The notes beneath the pieces are model-generated. The model ran no database searches. It saw nothing but the letters and a program-made list of their open reading frames with translations, and was not told the DNA's origin. A DNA stretch of 64,000 nucleotides from an uncultured Arenicella sp. (lineage in GTDB: Bacteria > Pseudomonadota > Gammaproteobacteria > Arenicellales > Arenicellaceae): contig CALIVT010000019.1 of NCBI GenBank assembly GCA_938048185.1, positions 62,001 through 126,000 on the forward strand, given 5' to 3'. Positions 47,265 through 56,866 of this stretch are shown one piece after another (the first letter of the stretch is position 1; the number at the start of each line of letters is the position of its first letter). The translations under genes were made by a program, and so were the position numbers.

Positions 47265-48023
47265 TTAACTATCTTGCAGAAAAACCTCTAAATCATCGGA
47301 ACCACCTATATTTTTACCGTCAAAGAAAACTTGAGGAACAGTAGCGTTACCAGAAATAGCTTTAACACTGACCGACGTTGCGTCTTTTCCGAGCACTATT
47401 TCTTCGAAATCAATGCCCTTCTCATGCAGCAAGGTTTTCGCCTTTGCGCAAAATGGGCAGCCAGGTTTAGTAATCATCGCTACGGATTGAGGCTTGAGTG
47501 CTTGCGGGTTAATGTAGTCGAGCATTGTGTCAGCATCAGACACTTCAAACGGGTCGCCAGGCACGTTGGGTTCTACGAACATTTGCTCGACAATGCCGTT
47601 TTTAACCAGCATTGAGTATCTCCATGAACGCTTGCCGAAACCAAGATCCTCTTTGCCAACTAACATGCCCATGCCCTCGGTAAACTCCCCATTACCATCA
47701 GGAATAACGGTAACATTACCCGCTTCTTGGTCTTGCTTCCAAGCGTTCATCACAAAGGTGTCGTTAACACTCATGCAAATGATGTCATCAACGCCATTGC
47801 TGGCAAAGGTCTTAGCCAACTCGTTGTAACGCGGTAGGTGAGTCGAAGAGCACGTTGGTGTGAATGCGCCCGGCAAAGAAAACACCACGACGGTTTTACC
47901 CGCGAATAAGCTGTCAGTGCTGACGTCGTGCCACTCATCATTATCACGCACCCTGAAGGTGACGTTTGGTACGGCTTTGCCAACCATATCGTTGGTAGTG
48001 TTTACTGCTGCTGAATTTGACAT
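47265..48023 (-). CDS. Peroxiredoxin-glutaredoxin fusion (hybrid Prx5)
   Basis: A glutathione-dependent peroxidase: an N-terminal Prx5-like domain (peroxidatic C58 in [16 protein letters not shown]) fused to a C-terminal glutaredoxin domain (C189 and C192 in [12 protein letters not shown]). The fusion lets the glutaredoxin reduce the peroxiredoxin within one chain. I used ATG 48023 with GGAG seven bases upstream; a TTG 12 bp earlier is less likely. At 252 residues it matches known hybrids. It is a natural OxyR target, with oxyR close by. Confidence 0.95.
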   Translation of the reverse strand: MSNSAAVNTTNDMVGKAVPNVTFRVRDNDEWHDVSTDSLFAGKTVVVFSLPGAFTPTCSSTHLPRYNELAKTFASNGVDDIICMSVNDTFVMNAWKQDQEAGNVTVIPDGNGEFTEGMGMLVGKEDLGFGKRSWRYSMLVKNGIVEQMFVEPNVPGDPFEVSDADTMLDYINPQALKPQSVAMITKPGCPFCAKAKTLLHEKGIDFEEIVLGKDATSVSVKAISGNATVPQVFFDGKNIGGSDDLEVFLQDS

Positions 48024-48165
48024 TAAAGTCTCCAAAAAATATTAAAAGTGAACTTGCGGTGAACAATAAAGTCTTGCTAACCGAAAGTGAAATAGTTTGT
48101 TTCTCTATACATTATAGGTTTTACCTATAAATTAATTCGGTCTTTTTAGTGCGTCTAAACAGGGG

Positions 48166-49584
48166 CTATTGGGCGGGCTTTCGTATAACTTGGTATGCGT
48201 CCAGGGCGCGCTGACGCGCCTCTTTATGGTCAACCACGGGCCATGGATATGTCTCCCCCAATGTTATACCCGCAAGCTTCAGCGTCATGGGGTCGGCTTC
48301 CCAGGGTTTATTAATAAAGCGTTTGCCGAGCTTGCTTAGCTCTGGCACCCAGCGTTTAATGTATTCGCCTTCTTTATCGAATTTTTCGCCCTGTAATATG
48401 GGGTTAAATATACGAAAATACGGCGCCGCGTCGGCGCCGCAGCCTGAAGCCCATTGCCAACTTGCCGTATTATTAGCGATATCTGCGTCGACTAAGGTAT
48501 CCCAAAACCAGTCCATACCAATACGCCAATCAATCAAGCAATGTTTCGTTAGAAACGAAGCGACTACCATGCGTACCCGATTATGCATATACCCGGTATG
48601 CCATAGCTCACGCATACCCGCATCGACAATAGGGTAGCCCGTTTGGCCGTGTTGCCAGGCGTGTAACAGTGACGCGTCTGTCTGCCACGGAAATTCCTCA
48701 AAACGCGAATTAAAGGACGCGCTGATGACGTGCGGAAAATGCACCAGTAAATAGCGACTAAACTCACGCCAACCGATTTCCGATAAAAATTTATTACCAT
48801 TGTCGCTGTCCACTTCGCGCGCAGCGATGGCCTCATGCGTTTCAAACCAAATCTGCTTAGGGCTGATCTCGCCAAATGCTAAATGCGGTGAAAGCATGGA
48901 TGTGTTTTCATCTTTGGGAATATCGCGACCATCCTTATAACGACGTATGCGCCCACTCAAGAATGACTCCCAACGCGTTTGTGCGCCGGCTTCACCCGGT
49001 TGCCATCGTTCAGAAATACCGACTGACCAGTCGGGCTTAGTTGGCAGCAAACCCCAATCATCGAGTGATTCCGACTCGACAGTGATGTTCGATGGTTTAA
49101 AATCAGGACGCCCTAGCAGCTCGGTTGGCTCAAGCGTCGTCAAACAATGACGCCAAAATGGCGTAAAAACTTTAAACGGTGTTCCCTGTTTAGTGAATAT
49201 TTGAGTCGGCTCAGTTAACAGCTGCCCGTTAAATGACTGCAGCGCGATATCAAGCTGACTAAAACGCTCTTTGACTTGTCGACCAAGGTCGATTCCTGCC
49301 GGTGAATACACCCTATTCCACGCCAGTCGGTCTGCACCAACTGCTCGACACACGTCGGCCAAAACCTCGGCAGGGTCGCCTGTTTTTAAAATCAGTTCGA
49401 CACCCTGTTCACTCAAGTCATTTGCTAAGCGGCTCAAGCTGTGATGCAACCACCAATAACTTGCGGCACCTAGCCCTTGCGGGTAAATATAGACAGGAAT
49501 AACGTCTCCGCTTAAAGCCGCATGATGCAGCGCGGGGTTATCGTGTAAGCGCAAATCTTCGCGCAACCAGATTACAGTTCTCAT
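48166..49584 (-). CDS. phrB: Deoxyribodipyrimidine photolyase
   Basis: A 472-residue FAD-dependent DNA repair enzyme that splits cyclobutane pyrimidine dimers with light. The N terminus is the antenna domain (MRTVIWLREDLRLHDNPAL) and the C-terminal half carries the FAD domain with GYPIVDAGMRELWHTGYMHNR and DWRIGMDWFWDTLVDADIANN. The ATG at 49584 was used; a TTG at 49605 is possible. Its position near a redox and peroxide locus suggests shared stress exposure but not co-regulation. Confidence 0.95.
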   Translation of the reverse strand: MRTVIWLREDLRLHDNPALHHAALSGDVIPVYIYPQGLGAASYWWLHHSLSRLANDLSEQGVELILKTGDPAEVLADVCRAVGADRLAWNRVYSPAGIDLGRQVKERFSQLDIALQSFNGQLLTEPTQIFTKQGTPFKVFTPFWRHCLTTLEPTELLGRPDFKPSNITVESESLDDWGLLPTKPDWSVGISERWQPGEAGAQTRWESFLSGRIRRYKDGRDIPKDENTSMLSPHLAFGEISPKQIWFETHEAIAAREVDSDNGNKFLSEIGWREFSRYLLVHFPHVISASFNSRFEEFPWQTDASLLHAWQHGQTGYPIVDAGMRELWHTGYMHNRVRMVVASFLTKHCLIDWRIGMDWFWDTLVDADIANNTASWQWASGCGADAAPYFRIFNPILQGEKFDKEGEYIKRWVPELSKLGKRFINKPWEADPMTLKLAGITLGETYPWPVVDHKEARQRALDAYQVIRKPAQ

Positions 49585-49647
49585 GCGCGGGAGTGTAGTG
49601 GTCAACGGTGACTTCTCTGTGAATGCCGAGCGGTACTAGCAAGCACG

Positions 49648-51006
49648 TTAAATTAGGCCGAATTGCTTAAGACGCAAGTATTCGGTTACTAATTGAATGT
49701 GAATATTTTTATGCGTCGCATCCACCACCGACACACCTTGAGCTTTAAGCAGCGAAAGCATTTTCTTGCGCTTTTGCTCGAAATGCTTGGTACCACCATA
49801 GAGCATGGCCTCACCTAAATCGCTCACCGGCATCTGGTCAACTGCTTCGAGTAAACGTTCTTGTAATGCGACCACCATAATCAAATGCTGGCGCCGAAGA
49901 GTTTCCACCGCCTTGTGCAGGTCTGTATTGTCTTCATCGCGCACGTTGGTCAACAAAATTACTAAGGAACGCTTACGGTGTTTTACTAGGAGTTCTTCGG
50001 CGGCAGTGACGTAATCACTACTTTGGGTAGAGGTATCGAGCGCGTAAAGGTGGTTTAATACGGTATTAATACTGTTCTTACCCTTTATTGGCGGCAACCA
50101 GCTAGACTCTCCGGAGAACGTCATAACCCCTACCGCGTCACCCTTATCGAGCGCGATATAACTGCTCATTAATAGCGCGTTCAAGGTGTAGTCAAAGTAA
50201 CTCAAGTTATTCTCCATTGCGCGCATACGACGACTGCAATCTAAAAGAAACACCACATTTTGATCTTTCTCTTCTTGGTATTCCCTGGATATTGGCGATC
50301 CAACCTTGGCCGTGGCTTTCCAATCGACCTGCTTGAGGGTATCCCCCTCACGGAATTCGCGCAGCTGGTTGAATTCCATGCCCTCGCCTTTGCGCTTTGC
50401 AATGTGCGCCCCCATGTTGCGCATCGCCTGCTCAACACCAAAAATAAATGAATTCGAAATTGCACTAAAATCTGGGTAGACCTTAGACTCTGTGCGTGCA
50501 CCGAGGCGATGAATAAACTCCCAAAAACCATATTGCGACGTGATTAACACGTACGCTTGATCAAAGACCGCTAAGCCACGACGTTTGGGCACAACGGTGT
50601 ACTCGAATAAGCCTTTCTGCGCACTCGCGACGGTCTGCACCAGCGGAAATACCGCCCCCTTAAAGTGCTCTGGTACGCCATCAGTCACACTCACGCCGAG
50701 ATCACGATCACCGTAATTAGAAAGCTCAAAACGAACAGACTGAGCGCGGTTTAGCGCAAACGAATTCGGCAACCTTCGAGCGACCTCAATGTCATCTATA
50801 TTATTTCGCCGCAAGCCATCGAAAAGCACCAATAAGGACAAGGCCATAGCACCAACCACCCACAGTTTGGAGAGTGCGGCAAGCATCTCCGAATCGTCGG
50901 AAAACAGGCGCAAGCAACCAACAATCAGCCCCAGCGCCGTGAGTACGATTAACGCCCTGAGAAGCTTTGTACTGGGTCTTAACGAGAATACCGCAAGTCG
51001 TCTCAC
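49648..51006 (-). CDS. DUF58 domain protein (VWA-like), membrane-anchored
   Basis: A 452-residue protein with two N-terminal spans and a C-terminal DUF58/VWA-like domain. Marks are EGMEFNQLREFREGDTLKQVDWKATAK and VVFLLDCSRRM, the latter a MIDAS-like start with Asp and Ser. The GTG start overlaps the moxR stop by four bases (GTGA). It pairs with the upstream MoxR ATPase. It is longer and better preserved as a VWA protein than the DUF58 protein at 26 kb. Confidence 0.92.
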   Translation of the reverse strand: MRRLAVFSLRPSTKLLRALIVLTALGLIVGCLRLFSDDSEMLAALSKLWVVGAMALSLLVLFDGLRRNNIDDIEVARRLPNSFALNRAQSVRFELSNYGDRDLGVSVTDGVPEHFKGAVFPLVQTVASAQKGLFEYTVVPKRRGLAVFDQAYVLITSQYGFWEFIHRLGARTESKVYPDFSAISNSFIFGVEQAMRNMGAHIAKRKGEGMEFNQLREFREGDTLKQVDWKATAKVGSPISREYQEEKDQNVVFLLDCSRRMRAMENNLSYFDYTLNALLMSSYIALDKGDAVGVMTFSGESSWLPPIKGKNSINTVLNHLYALDTSTQSSDYVTAAEELLVKHRKRSLVILLTNVRDEDNTDLHKAVETLRRQHLIMVVALQERLLEAVDQMPVSDLGEAMLYGGTKHFEQKRKKMLSLLKAQGVSVVDATHKNIHIQLVTEYLRLKQFGLI

Positions 51007-52049
51007 TGACGCGGCGCCTCGATGTCAGCCAGCATTTGCTGCAGCACATCATGCGTGCCCATGCCTTCTATTTCTACGTCTGGCGTGAGCGCAATACGGT
51101 GTCTCAAAACGGCGGTCGATAGCTTTTTCACGTCATCCGGTAGTACAAAATTACGCCCCTCTAAATAGGCGTTCGCTTTAGCAATGCGCACCAACGCAAT
51201 ACACGCGCGCGAGCCGGCCCCGCGAAAAATCGACGGGTGCTGACGGGTCGCTCTAACAATGCGCACAGCGTAGTCGACCACTTGGTCGTCAATCGCAATA
51301 TTTGCAACCTCTTGCTGCACCGTCAAAAGCTCGGCAGCGCTCAGCGTTGCTTGGATGGATTCAATGGAACTATTGTCTCCAACATGGCCTTGGGTAATTA
51401 ACTTGGTAAGCTTGATTTCATCTGCCGCAGAAGGAAAATCAATCACAACTTTTATTAGAAATCGATCTAGCTCAGCTTCCGGCAAGGGATAAGTACCCTC
51501 TTGCTCTAAAGGGTTTTGTGTCGCCAACACCATAAACGGCAGCGGCACTTTACGCGACTCTCCCTCGGTGGTGACTTGCTTCTCTTGCATCACTTCGAGC
51601 AAAGCAGCTTGCGATTTCGCCGGTGCGCGATTAATTTCATCCGCCAGCAATAGGTTGGTAAACACCGGCCCGTGATTCATTTGAAATGACTTATTTTGCA
51701 TGTCGAACACCACGTGCCCGGTAACATCAGATGGCATTAAATCTGGAGTGAACTGTATGCGTTTAAAGTCACCGGCAAAGGTTTTTGCGAGTGCGCGCAC
51801 TAATAGGGTTTTACCCAGGCCCGGCACACCTTCAAGCAACACATGACCGTTTGACAGTAAAGCTAATACCACATGTTTCACCACCTGCTGTTGGCCAACC
51901 AGCGCGGCGTTTACCTGTGCCAACAAGGTTCTGAGTTTGTTTACGGTTAGTTCTTGATCGCTCGGGGGCGATACCGTATCACCGCTTACGGCACTCACAG
52001 TTTCAGCATCTTGGTCGGGGTTCTCATCGGGATTTAATGTATCGTTCAT
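51003..52049 (-). CDS. MoxR-family AAA+ ATPase, second copy
   Basis: A 348-residue MoxR ATPase with about 35 extra acidic, Pro- and Asp-rich residues at the N terminus. Walker A is GVPGLGKT (74-81), Walker B LLADEINRAPAK (near 140), then ATQNPLEQEGTYPLPEAELDRF. ATGA overlaps with the DUF4350 gene stop, and the DUF58 gene overlaps its own stop, indicating coupling. It should drive ATP-dependent remodelling of membrane partners encoded here. Confidence 0.95.
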   Translation of the reverse strand: MNDTLNPDENPDQDAETVSAVSGDTVSPPSDQELTVNKLRTLLAQVNAALVGQQQVVKHVVLALLSNGHVLLEGVPGLGKTLLVRALAKTFAGDFKRIQFTPDLMPSDVTGHVVFDMQNKSFQMNHGPVFTNLLLADEINRAPAKSQAALLEVMQEKQVTTEGESRKVPLPFMVLATQNPLEQEGTYPLPEAELDRFLIKVVIDFPSAADEIKLTKLITQGHVGDNSSIESIQATLSAAELLTVQQEVANIAIDDQVVDYAVRIVRATRQHPSIFRGAGSRACIALVRIAKANAYLEGRNFVLPDDVKKLSTAVLRHRIALTPDVEIEGMGTHDVLQQMLADIEAPRQ

Positions 52050-53551
52050 AGTGTCTTCCGTATGGCATTACCAATTTTAAGGGCAGCTAAGAGCTCATCT
52101 TGGCTCTCAACTTTTTTAGAATAGCGGACCCATGCGGTCAAAGTATCGTTGGGGAGCTGGGTGCGCTCGGCCAATAACTCGACTTGCATGCGTTCGTTTA
52201 ATTGTGAAAAGTTTGAATAAAATGGTCGCATTTGCAATTCAATATCCTCTTTCAAGGGTTCAATCAAAACCTGAAATTGCTGATTCGCAACCAAGAATTT
52301 CGCGCTGGCGCGAAGGTGCTCAGCAAAGCTTCGACGCTCCCCGTCATTTACCTGAGTCACCGGTTGTACACGAATACCGTTGCGCCACAGCCACAGCGCA
52401 AGCAGCACGAATGCCGCCAGCAATAACTCGAAAAAATAACGCTTGAGTAATGCCGACAATGGCGGCGCAGTGACGTTATAAAAGAGATGTAAGCGCGACT
52501 CGTTAGGCACTAAGTAGGATAAGAAGTATGCGTGATCGGCCAAACCGATATAGCCGTTCTCCCAGTATTGAGCGCTAGAAAGTGCAGTGAAGGTCCCCTC
52601 GCCATATTCAAACTGCAATAACCGAGCACCGTGCTCATCGTTAACCCAGGTGGTTAACTTATAGTCGCCATTCGCGCTGGTTCGCTCGTTGGCTTGGACC
52701 TCTGTGTCGGATTTAGAATTGACGTGCGACTCGTCGAGTTCGTCGTAGTACTCATCATCAAACTCTTCGCTAGAAACGTCGTCGCCGTCATCAAAACCAT
52801 CACCTCCAGAATAGAGTAGTTCATGTTCTAAGGTAATCCGATCAAGCACCGCCAAAAATGCTTGATCGCTCGCATCACTCAAGTTCACACGGTAATATTC
52901 GTGCTCATAATCGATGTTTAACAAATCGAACAATTGCTTGGTAAAGTCATCATTGGCATTGATTTTAGCTTTGGGCTCTGTGGTATCCGTCGCGTCACCG
53001 CTCGCAGCATCGGCGCGGTCGGCGTCTGCTTTGGCCTCGGTCTTTGCTTGCGGCTTTTTAGCTAACTCCTCTTCAATTTGACGATTAATCTCGCGCATCC
53101 GCTCGCTGGCTTTCAACGGCTCGCCATCGTCGTCGACAAAGGCGTCTTCAATTTCGATAGCACGCTCTGTGGGGCTGATATCAAATTCATTTAATATCGA
53201 TGCGCGCCCTTCAATTTCGGCGCTTACCCCGACCAGTAAATACCCGCCGCGGCTAATCCAAGCCATAGCCTTGTCCACTTGACTTTGCGACACGAGCATA
53301 CTGTCAACCCGCGACAAAAACACAGTATCGCTCGTATCTATACTCTCGAAGTCTAATGTGTCGGTGCTACTTATTACCACCACATCGCGACTTTCCAAAA
53401 ACTGCTGCGCCGCTAAATACGGATTTTCGCGCGCGGCACGACTGGCACCTGACCAAATTTGTGTCTCATACTTTTCAATCAAGGTACTGACGATATAAAC
53501 CGATACGCCAATAGCAATAGCGACTACGCTCCAAAGTATTTTCGCTCGCAT
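52046..53551 (-). CDS. DUF4350 domain membrane protein with acidic inserts
   Basis: A 501-residue protein, started at ATG 53551, which shares one base with the preceding stop and has GGAGG upstream. One N-terminal span, a soluble DUF4350-type domain (ENPYLAAQQFLESRDVVVISS... YLLVGVSAEIE), a second span near residue 380 (FFELLLAAFVLLALWLWRNG) and a cytoplasmic tail. Two low-complexity stretches interrupt the domain: an Ala/Lys/Asp-rich linker and an acidic Asp/Glu/Tyr stretch. These inserts look lineage-specific. It lies in the MoxR operon; function is not known. Confidence 0.85.
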   Translation of the reverse strand: MRAKILWSVVAIAIGVSVYIVSTLIEKYETQIWSGASRAARENPYLAAQQFLESRDVVVISSTDTLDFESIDTSDTVFLSRVDSMLVSQSQVDKAMAWISRGGYLLVGVSAEIEGRASILNEFDISPTERAIEIEDAFVDDDGEPLKASERMREINRQIEEELAKKPQAKTEAKADADRADAASGDATDTTEPKAKINANDDFTKQLFDLLNIDYEHEYYRVNLSDASDQAFLAVLDRITLEHELLYSGGDGFDDGDDVSSEEFDDEYYDELDESHVNSKSDTEVQANERTSANGDYKLTTWVNDEHGARLLQFEYGEGTFTALSSAQYWENGYIGLADHAYFLSYLVPNESRLHLFYNVTAPPLSALLKRYFFELLLAAFVLLALWLWRNGIRVQPVTQVNDGERRSFAEHLRASAKFLVANQQFQVLIEPLKEDIELQMRPFYSNFSQLNERMQVELLAERTQLPNDTLTAWVRYSKKVESQDELLAALKIGNAIRKTL

Positions 53552-54381
53552 CAAAACACCTCCGACCACTGTTGGCAAAGCTGGTCAAACACCGCATCGC
53601 TAGGGGCAACATGCGCGTAGGCGATTGACTGCCATGCGGTCACCAATTTGCGCATATAAACGCTCACGGCTTGTGGGGCTTGTTGATCAATCCGATCGCA
53701 ACATTCAGCTTCGGTATCGCTATCGAAAAAGCGGCAATTGTGTTCGTGCAATAACAAAATCAAACTCGAACGCAACAAAATTGCCACCGCGTCACGCGGC
53801 TGATCTGACGACCAAGCCGAACGCGCGGCCTGTATCACGTCCTCAGGAATACTGTCTTGTTTGATATCCAGACCAAACATGCTACTGGGTAGATCTGGTA
53901 CCGGAGTTTGTGCCCCAAAGTTATTAAAGAAACCGCCAAGCTGTTCACGGTAACGCACAACGAAGAACACGATTAAACCAACTAATATCGCCCAAAGAAA
54001 AAACTCCAAACCTCTAGACAGCGCCACAACATTCGAGTCATTGCGTTCAAAGTACTCGACGATATTGATAATCCATTCGGGGACTTTTTCACGCTCGCTC
54101 TTCTTTTGTTCATCGTCTAGGTCTATAAAACGCCAGCGTTCGACGGTTCTCTTCTTAGCGAAATCATCACCCGATAATATTTTTTTAATTTCTGAGTGAT
54201 AACCCTTAGATACCGCCGAGCGCGGCAGCTCTTGGCCCTCTTCGAGAGTAAAGTTTCGGCTATAGTCTACGGCCTCACTTTCGGCTGTCTGCTTAGTGTC
54301 GCTCGCGCCCGTGTCTTGTGCACTCACAGTCACTGCCCAGAACAGGGGCAAGAGCACCAAGAAGCGACAAACACTAAACAT
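53551..54381 (-). CDS. DUF4129 domain membrane protein
   Basis: A 276-residue protein with a signal peptide (cut near TVSAQ), one central span (FLWAILVGLIVFFVVRYREQ, about 128-148) and a C-terminal DUF4129-like domain ending QLCQQWSEVF, with the typical RDAVAILLRSSLILLLHEH segment. It sits between the unnamed membrane protein and the DUF4350 gene, overlapping both. DUF4129 is often next to MoxR and transglutaminase genes. Periplasmic N-half and cytoplasmic C-half are predicted. Confidence 0.87.
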   Translation of the reverse strand: MFSVCRFLVLLPLFWAVTVSAQDTGASDTKQTAESEAVDYSRNFTLEEGQELPRSAVSKGYHSEIKKILSGDDFAKKRTVERWRFIDLDDEQKKSEREKVPEWIINIVEYFERNDSNVVALSRGLEFFLWAILVGLIVFFVVRYREQLGGFFNNFGAQTPVPDLPSSMFGLDIKQDSIPEDVIQAARSAWSSDQPRDAVAILLRSSLILLLHEHNCRFFDSDTEAECCDRIDQQAPQAVSVYMRKLVTAWQSIAYAHVAPSDAVFDQLCQQWSEVF

Positions 54382-55168
54382 TAGCGCCCTCGCGTTGGGT
54401 CTGTTTGCTAACTACGCCTTGCCCCTGTGCCATGTTTGCCCGGTAATCGACCATCCAGTCTCGAAAACAAATTTCTATATCCCAACCCTCAAGCTCTATA
54501 CGTCTTGAGATATACAACATGAAACCAGCGGCCGTATAAAACGGCGCAATTACCGCCATGATTATGAGATAGACGATATCAACATAGGTGTTGTTACCGC
54601 TTAACTCGTTAAACCACGCAAAAGACACTTTGAATTGGTCGGGGAAAAAGATAACCAGCAACACTAACAAAGCTAAGTAGAAAAAGCTCTCAACGTGATA
54701 CATAACCACCGTCAACCATGTCGCCTCGCTGGCGTATTTGCCACCCAAGACCGAGGCTCGCTGACTGTATTGAGATGAATTGGGGCGTTCCAACAAGGTG
54801 ATCGGTGCATACATCGCGCGCGTCACACTGAGGCGGCGAACCGTCAAAATCCAAGCCAAACCCGGCATTAACCACAGTCGAAAATTGCGCAAGGTTCGGG
54901 TGAATCCCATGGGCTCACTGAATAACTCACGGCTTAGGAAAAATAAAATAGGCCGTTCGAATAAGGGCTTACACCACCAGAGGATCAAGTACGGCAGCAC
55001 AGAACCAATGTCTGTAACAAACCGAGTCAATAGAAATACCGGCGCCGCAACGCAAAGGTACAGCAGTACGCCACGCAACCAAAATAGCTTGCCCACAGCA
55101 AACCCCAAATCAATCGCAGACCAAGCCGTGCGCACACGGGTTTCGACAATGAGGCTATTAAGCTGCAT
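54374..55168 (-). CDS. Membrane protein of the MoxR cluster, unrecognised
   Basis: A 264-residue protein with about five membrane spans (near 28-47, 55-75, 94-104, 160-177, 203-225). The C-terminal part, MLYISRRIELEGWDIEICFRDW, is charged and likely cytoplasmic. It overlaps the SpoIIM gene by 11 bp and the DUF4129 gene by 8 bp, so it belongs to this operon. I cannot place it in a named family. Its hydrophobic profile and position suggest a structural member of the complex. Confidence 0.75.
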   Translation of the reverse strand: MQLNSLIVETRVRTAWSAIDLGFAVGKLFWLRGVLLYLCVAAPVFLLTRFVTDIGSVLPYLILWWCKPLFERPILFFLSRELFSEPMGFTRTLRNFRLWLMPGLAWILTVRRLSVTRAMYAPITLLERPNSSQYSQRASVLGGKYASEATWLTVVMYHVESFFYLALLVLLVIFFPDQFKVSFAWFNELSGNNTYVDIVYLIIMAVIAPFYTAAGFMLYISRRIELEGWDIEICFRDWMVDYRANMAQGQGVVSKQTQREGANV

Positions 55169-56144
55169 ATTGGCTGTGATAAGCCGCTACTCGCGTACGA
55201 GCAAAGAAGAAACAGTAATAATAGACAAAGGCCCAAAGCGCCGCACCCACACTGTATTTAACGGCAATCGGCAGGCTTGATGACGAAGACCAAAACGCTT
55301 CGATAAATGCCGCAATGAGTAGCATTACGAACACACCGTAAACTATTTTAATGGCGTCCTTAGCCGCGTATTGCAATGCTTTTCTTCGCGAGTAAGGTCC
55401 TGGCGCTAGCAACGAAAACCCAAGCTTGAGACCAGCCGCACCACTAAACACTATTGCGGTAAGTTCAAACGAACCATGACCAACCACAAACGGGTAGAAC
55501 GTTTCCGAGTAGCCCAATGCGGTTAAGTGGCCCGACACGGCACCAATCTGCAAACCGTTGAAAAACAGCACGAATAAACTGCCTACTCCCAAGAAAATTC
55601 CGGTAGCAAAACACTTAAATGCAATGCTTATATTGTTATAGATGTAGAAACCAAACATCATAATGTCTGAATCCGATTGACGCTCACGCCCTAGTTTGCG
55701 CAACGCGGGGTCGTACATAGACTCCATATTGCGCACACTACTGGCATCCATCACGGAATAAATCAGCTGATCATTAACCATGCAGGCGATCATAATCAAA
55801 ACGTATGGCAGCAAAAACACGGCGGCTGCGGCCCATATAAATACCCCGTTTGAGCGCAGCGCGGCCGGGAAACCAAAACTCAAAAATTCGATAATTGAGC
55901 CTCGTCGCCGAAACGCCCCCCCATACAAAACCTCATACCCGGCTTGCACTAGGGCGTTCAAACGCTCGATCAAACCGGTGGCATAGCGTCGACTCTTTGC
56001 CATCGCTAAGTGCTGACACACACGTCGGTAGTCTCGCGGAAATTCTGACAATGTCAGTGCCGACGCCTTCGATGTGTCTGCCAACACAGACTCCATTTCG
56101 TTCCAGAAAGCCGAATAACGACCTTCAAATTCCAATTGTTTCAT
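55158..56144 (-). CDS. Stage II sporulation protein M (SpoIIM) family protein
   Basis: A 328-residue protein with a helical N-terminal region and about six spans. The family hallmark is YPFVVGHGSFELTAIVFSGAAGLKLG (about residues 222-247). Despite the name, SpoIIM homologues in non-sporulating bacteria sit with RDD and MoxR genes, and their job there is undefined. In Bacillus, SpoIIM works with hydrolases SpoIID and SpoIIP in septal peptidoglycan remodelling. Starts with ATG, 17 bp after the RDD gene stop. Confidence 0.9.
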   Translation of the reverse strand: MKQLEFEGRYSAFWNEMESVLADTSKASALTLSEFPRDYRRVCQHLAMAKSRRYATGLIERLNALVQAGYEVLYGGAFRRRGSIIEFLSFGFPAALRSNGVFIWAAAAVFLLPYVLIMIACMVNDQLIYSVMDASSVRNMESMYDPALRKLGRERQSDSDIMMFGFYIYNNISIAFKCFATGIFLGVGSLFVLFFNGLQIGAVSGHLTALGYSETFYPFVVGHGSFELTAIVFSGAAGLKLGFSLLAPGPYSRRKALQYAAKDAIKIVYGVFVMLLIAAFIEAFWSSSSSLPIAVKYSVGAALWAFVYYYCFFFARTRVAAYHSQYAA

Positions 56145-56161
56145 TGTTTAGCTTGCCAACC

Positions 56162-56848
56162 CTATCGTGCGCCTAATAACCACTTGCCAACACCACGCGC
56201 GTACTTCGCTGCGTCTGTCGCGTTTAACGGCAATCTTGGCCGAATAATTTCAGCGATTTCAGTTTGACGATCGCGCGACATGCGCCCACGATTTAACGCA
56301 AAGTTTATAAAAGCCGATTGTTGCTCTTCAGTTAACGGGTATGACGGCGCAACCGCACTCACCTGATCTAAAGAGTGCGACACATAACGCTCCTCTTCCT
56401 CGTAAATAACAATGGTCCCTGCCGCTAAATCACCAAGCCTTTGAAAACGAGATGTGGTTAATACTGAGATACATCCACAGACATACATGGCGGGGAAAAA
56501 ATCTGCTGCACGCAACAGATTTCGAGTCAGTGACGGACCGAAACTAATCGGCGTTAAATCATCGTTGACTACCTTAATTTTAAAGCTCTTTTTGCCCCAA
56601 GTCTGTCCACCGCGAAACACTTCAAAATAAACGGGGTACCACCATTCAAGGACGAAGAACAATATCAAATAGAGCCCTTCACCGGCTTTTCCAAGAAACG
56701 AGAAAACGATCCCGAGCACAATGATGATGCCCATGCGAATCAAAAAATCCAACGTGTAGGCCAGCGCCCTTGGCACAAGACCGACCACTTCGGCATGCAA
56801 ATCCGTGCCCTCTGGTGTCTCGACCAGCGCTACCGTATCAAGCTTCAT
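56162..56848 (-). CDS. RDD family membrane protein
   Basis: A 228-residue membrane protein with about three spans and the RDD pattern: VPRALAYTLDFLIRMG near the start, then GQTWGKKSFKIKVVNDD and RNLLRAADFFPAMYVCG. The family is named for Arg-Asp-Asp residues in the spans. I used ATG 56848 (a TTG at 56857 is in frame). The C-terminal cytoplasmic part (RGRMSRDRQTEIAEIIRPRL) is longer than in small RDD proteins. It is one of the first genes in the MoxR run. Confidence 0.88.
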   Translation of the reverse strand: MKLDTVALVETPEGTDLHAEVVGLVPRALAYTLDFLIRMGIIIVLGIVFSFLGKAGEGLYLILFFVLEWWYPVYFEVFRGGQTWGKKSFKIKVVNDDLTPISFGPSLTRNLLRAADFFPAMYVCGCISVLTTSRFQRLGDLAAGTIVIYEEEERYVSHSLDQVSAVAPSYPLTEEQQSAFINFALNRGRMSRDRQTEIAEIIRPRLPLNATDAAKYARGVGKWLLGAR

Positions 56849-56866
56849 AGGACTCAAGCGTTACGC

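Noticed and set aside
55158-56144. Evidence for sporulation
   Set aside because: SpoIIM homologues are widespread in Gram-negative bacteria, and no other sporulation gene is present.
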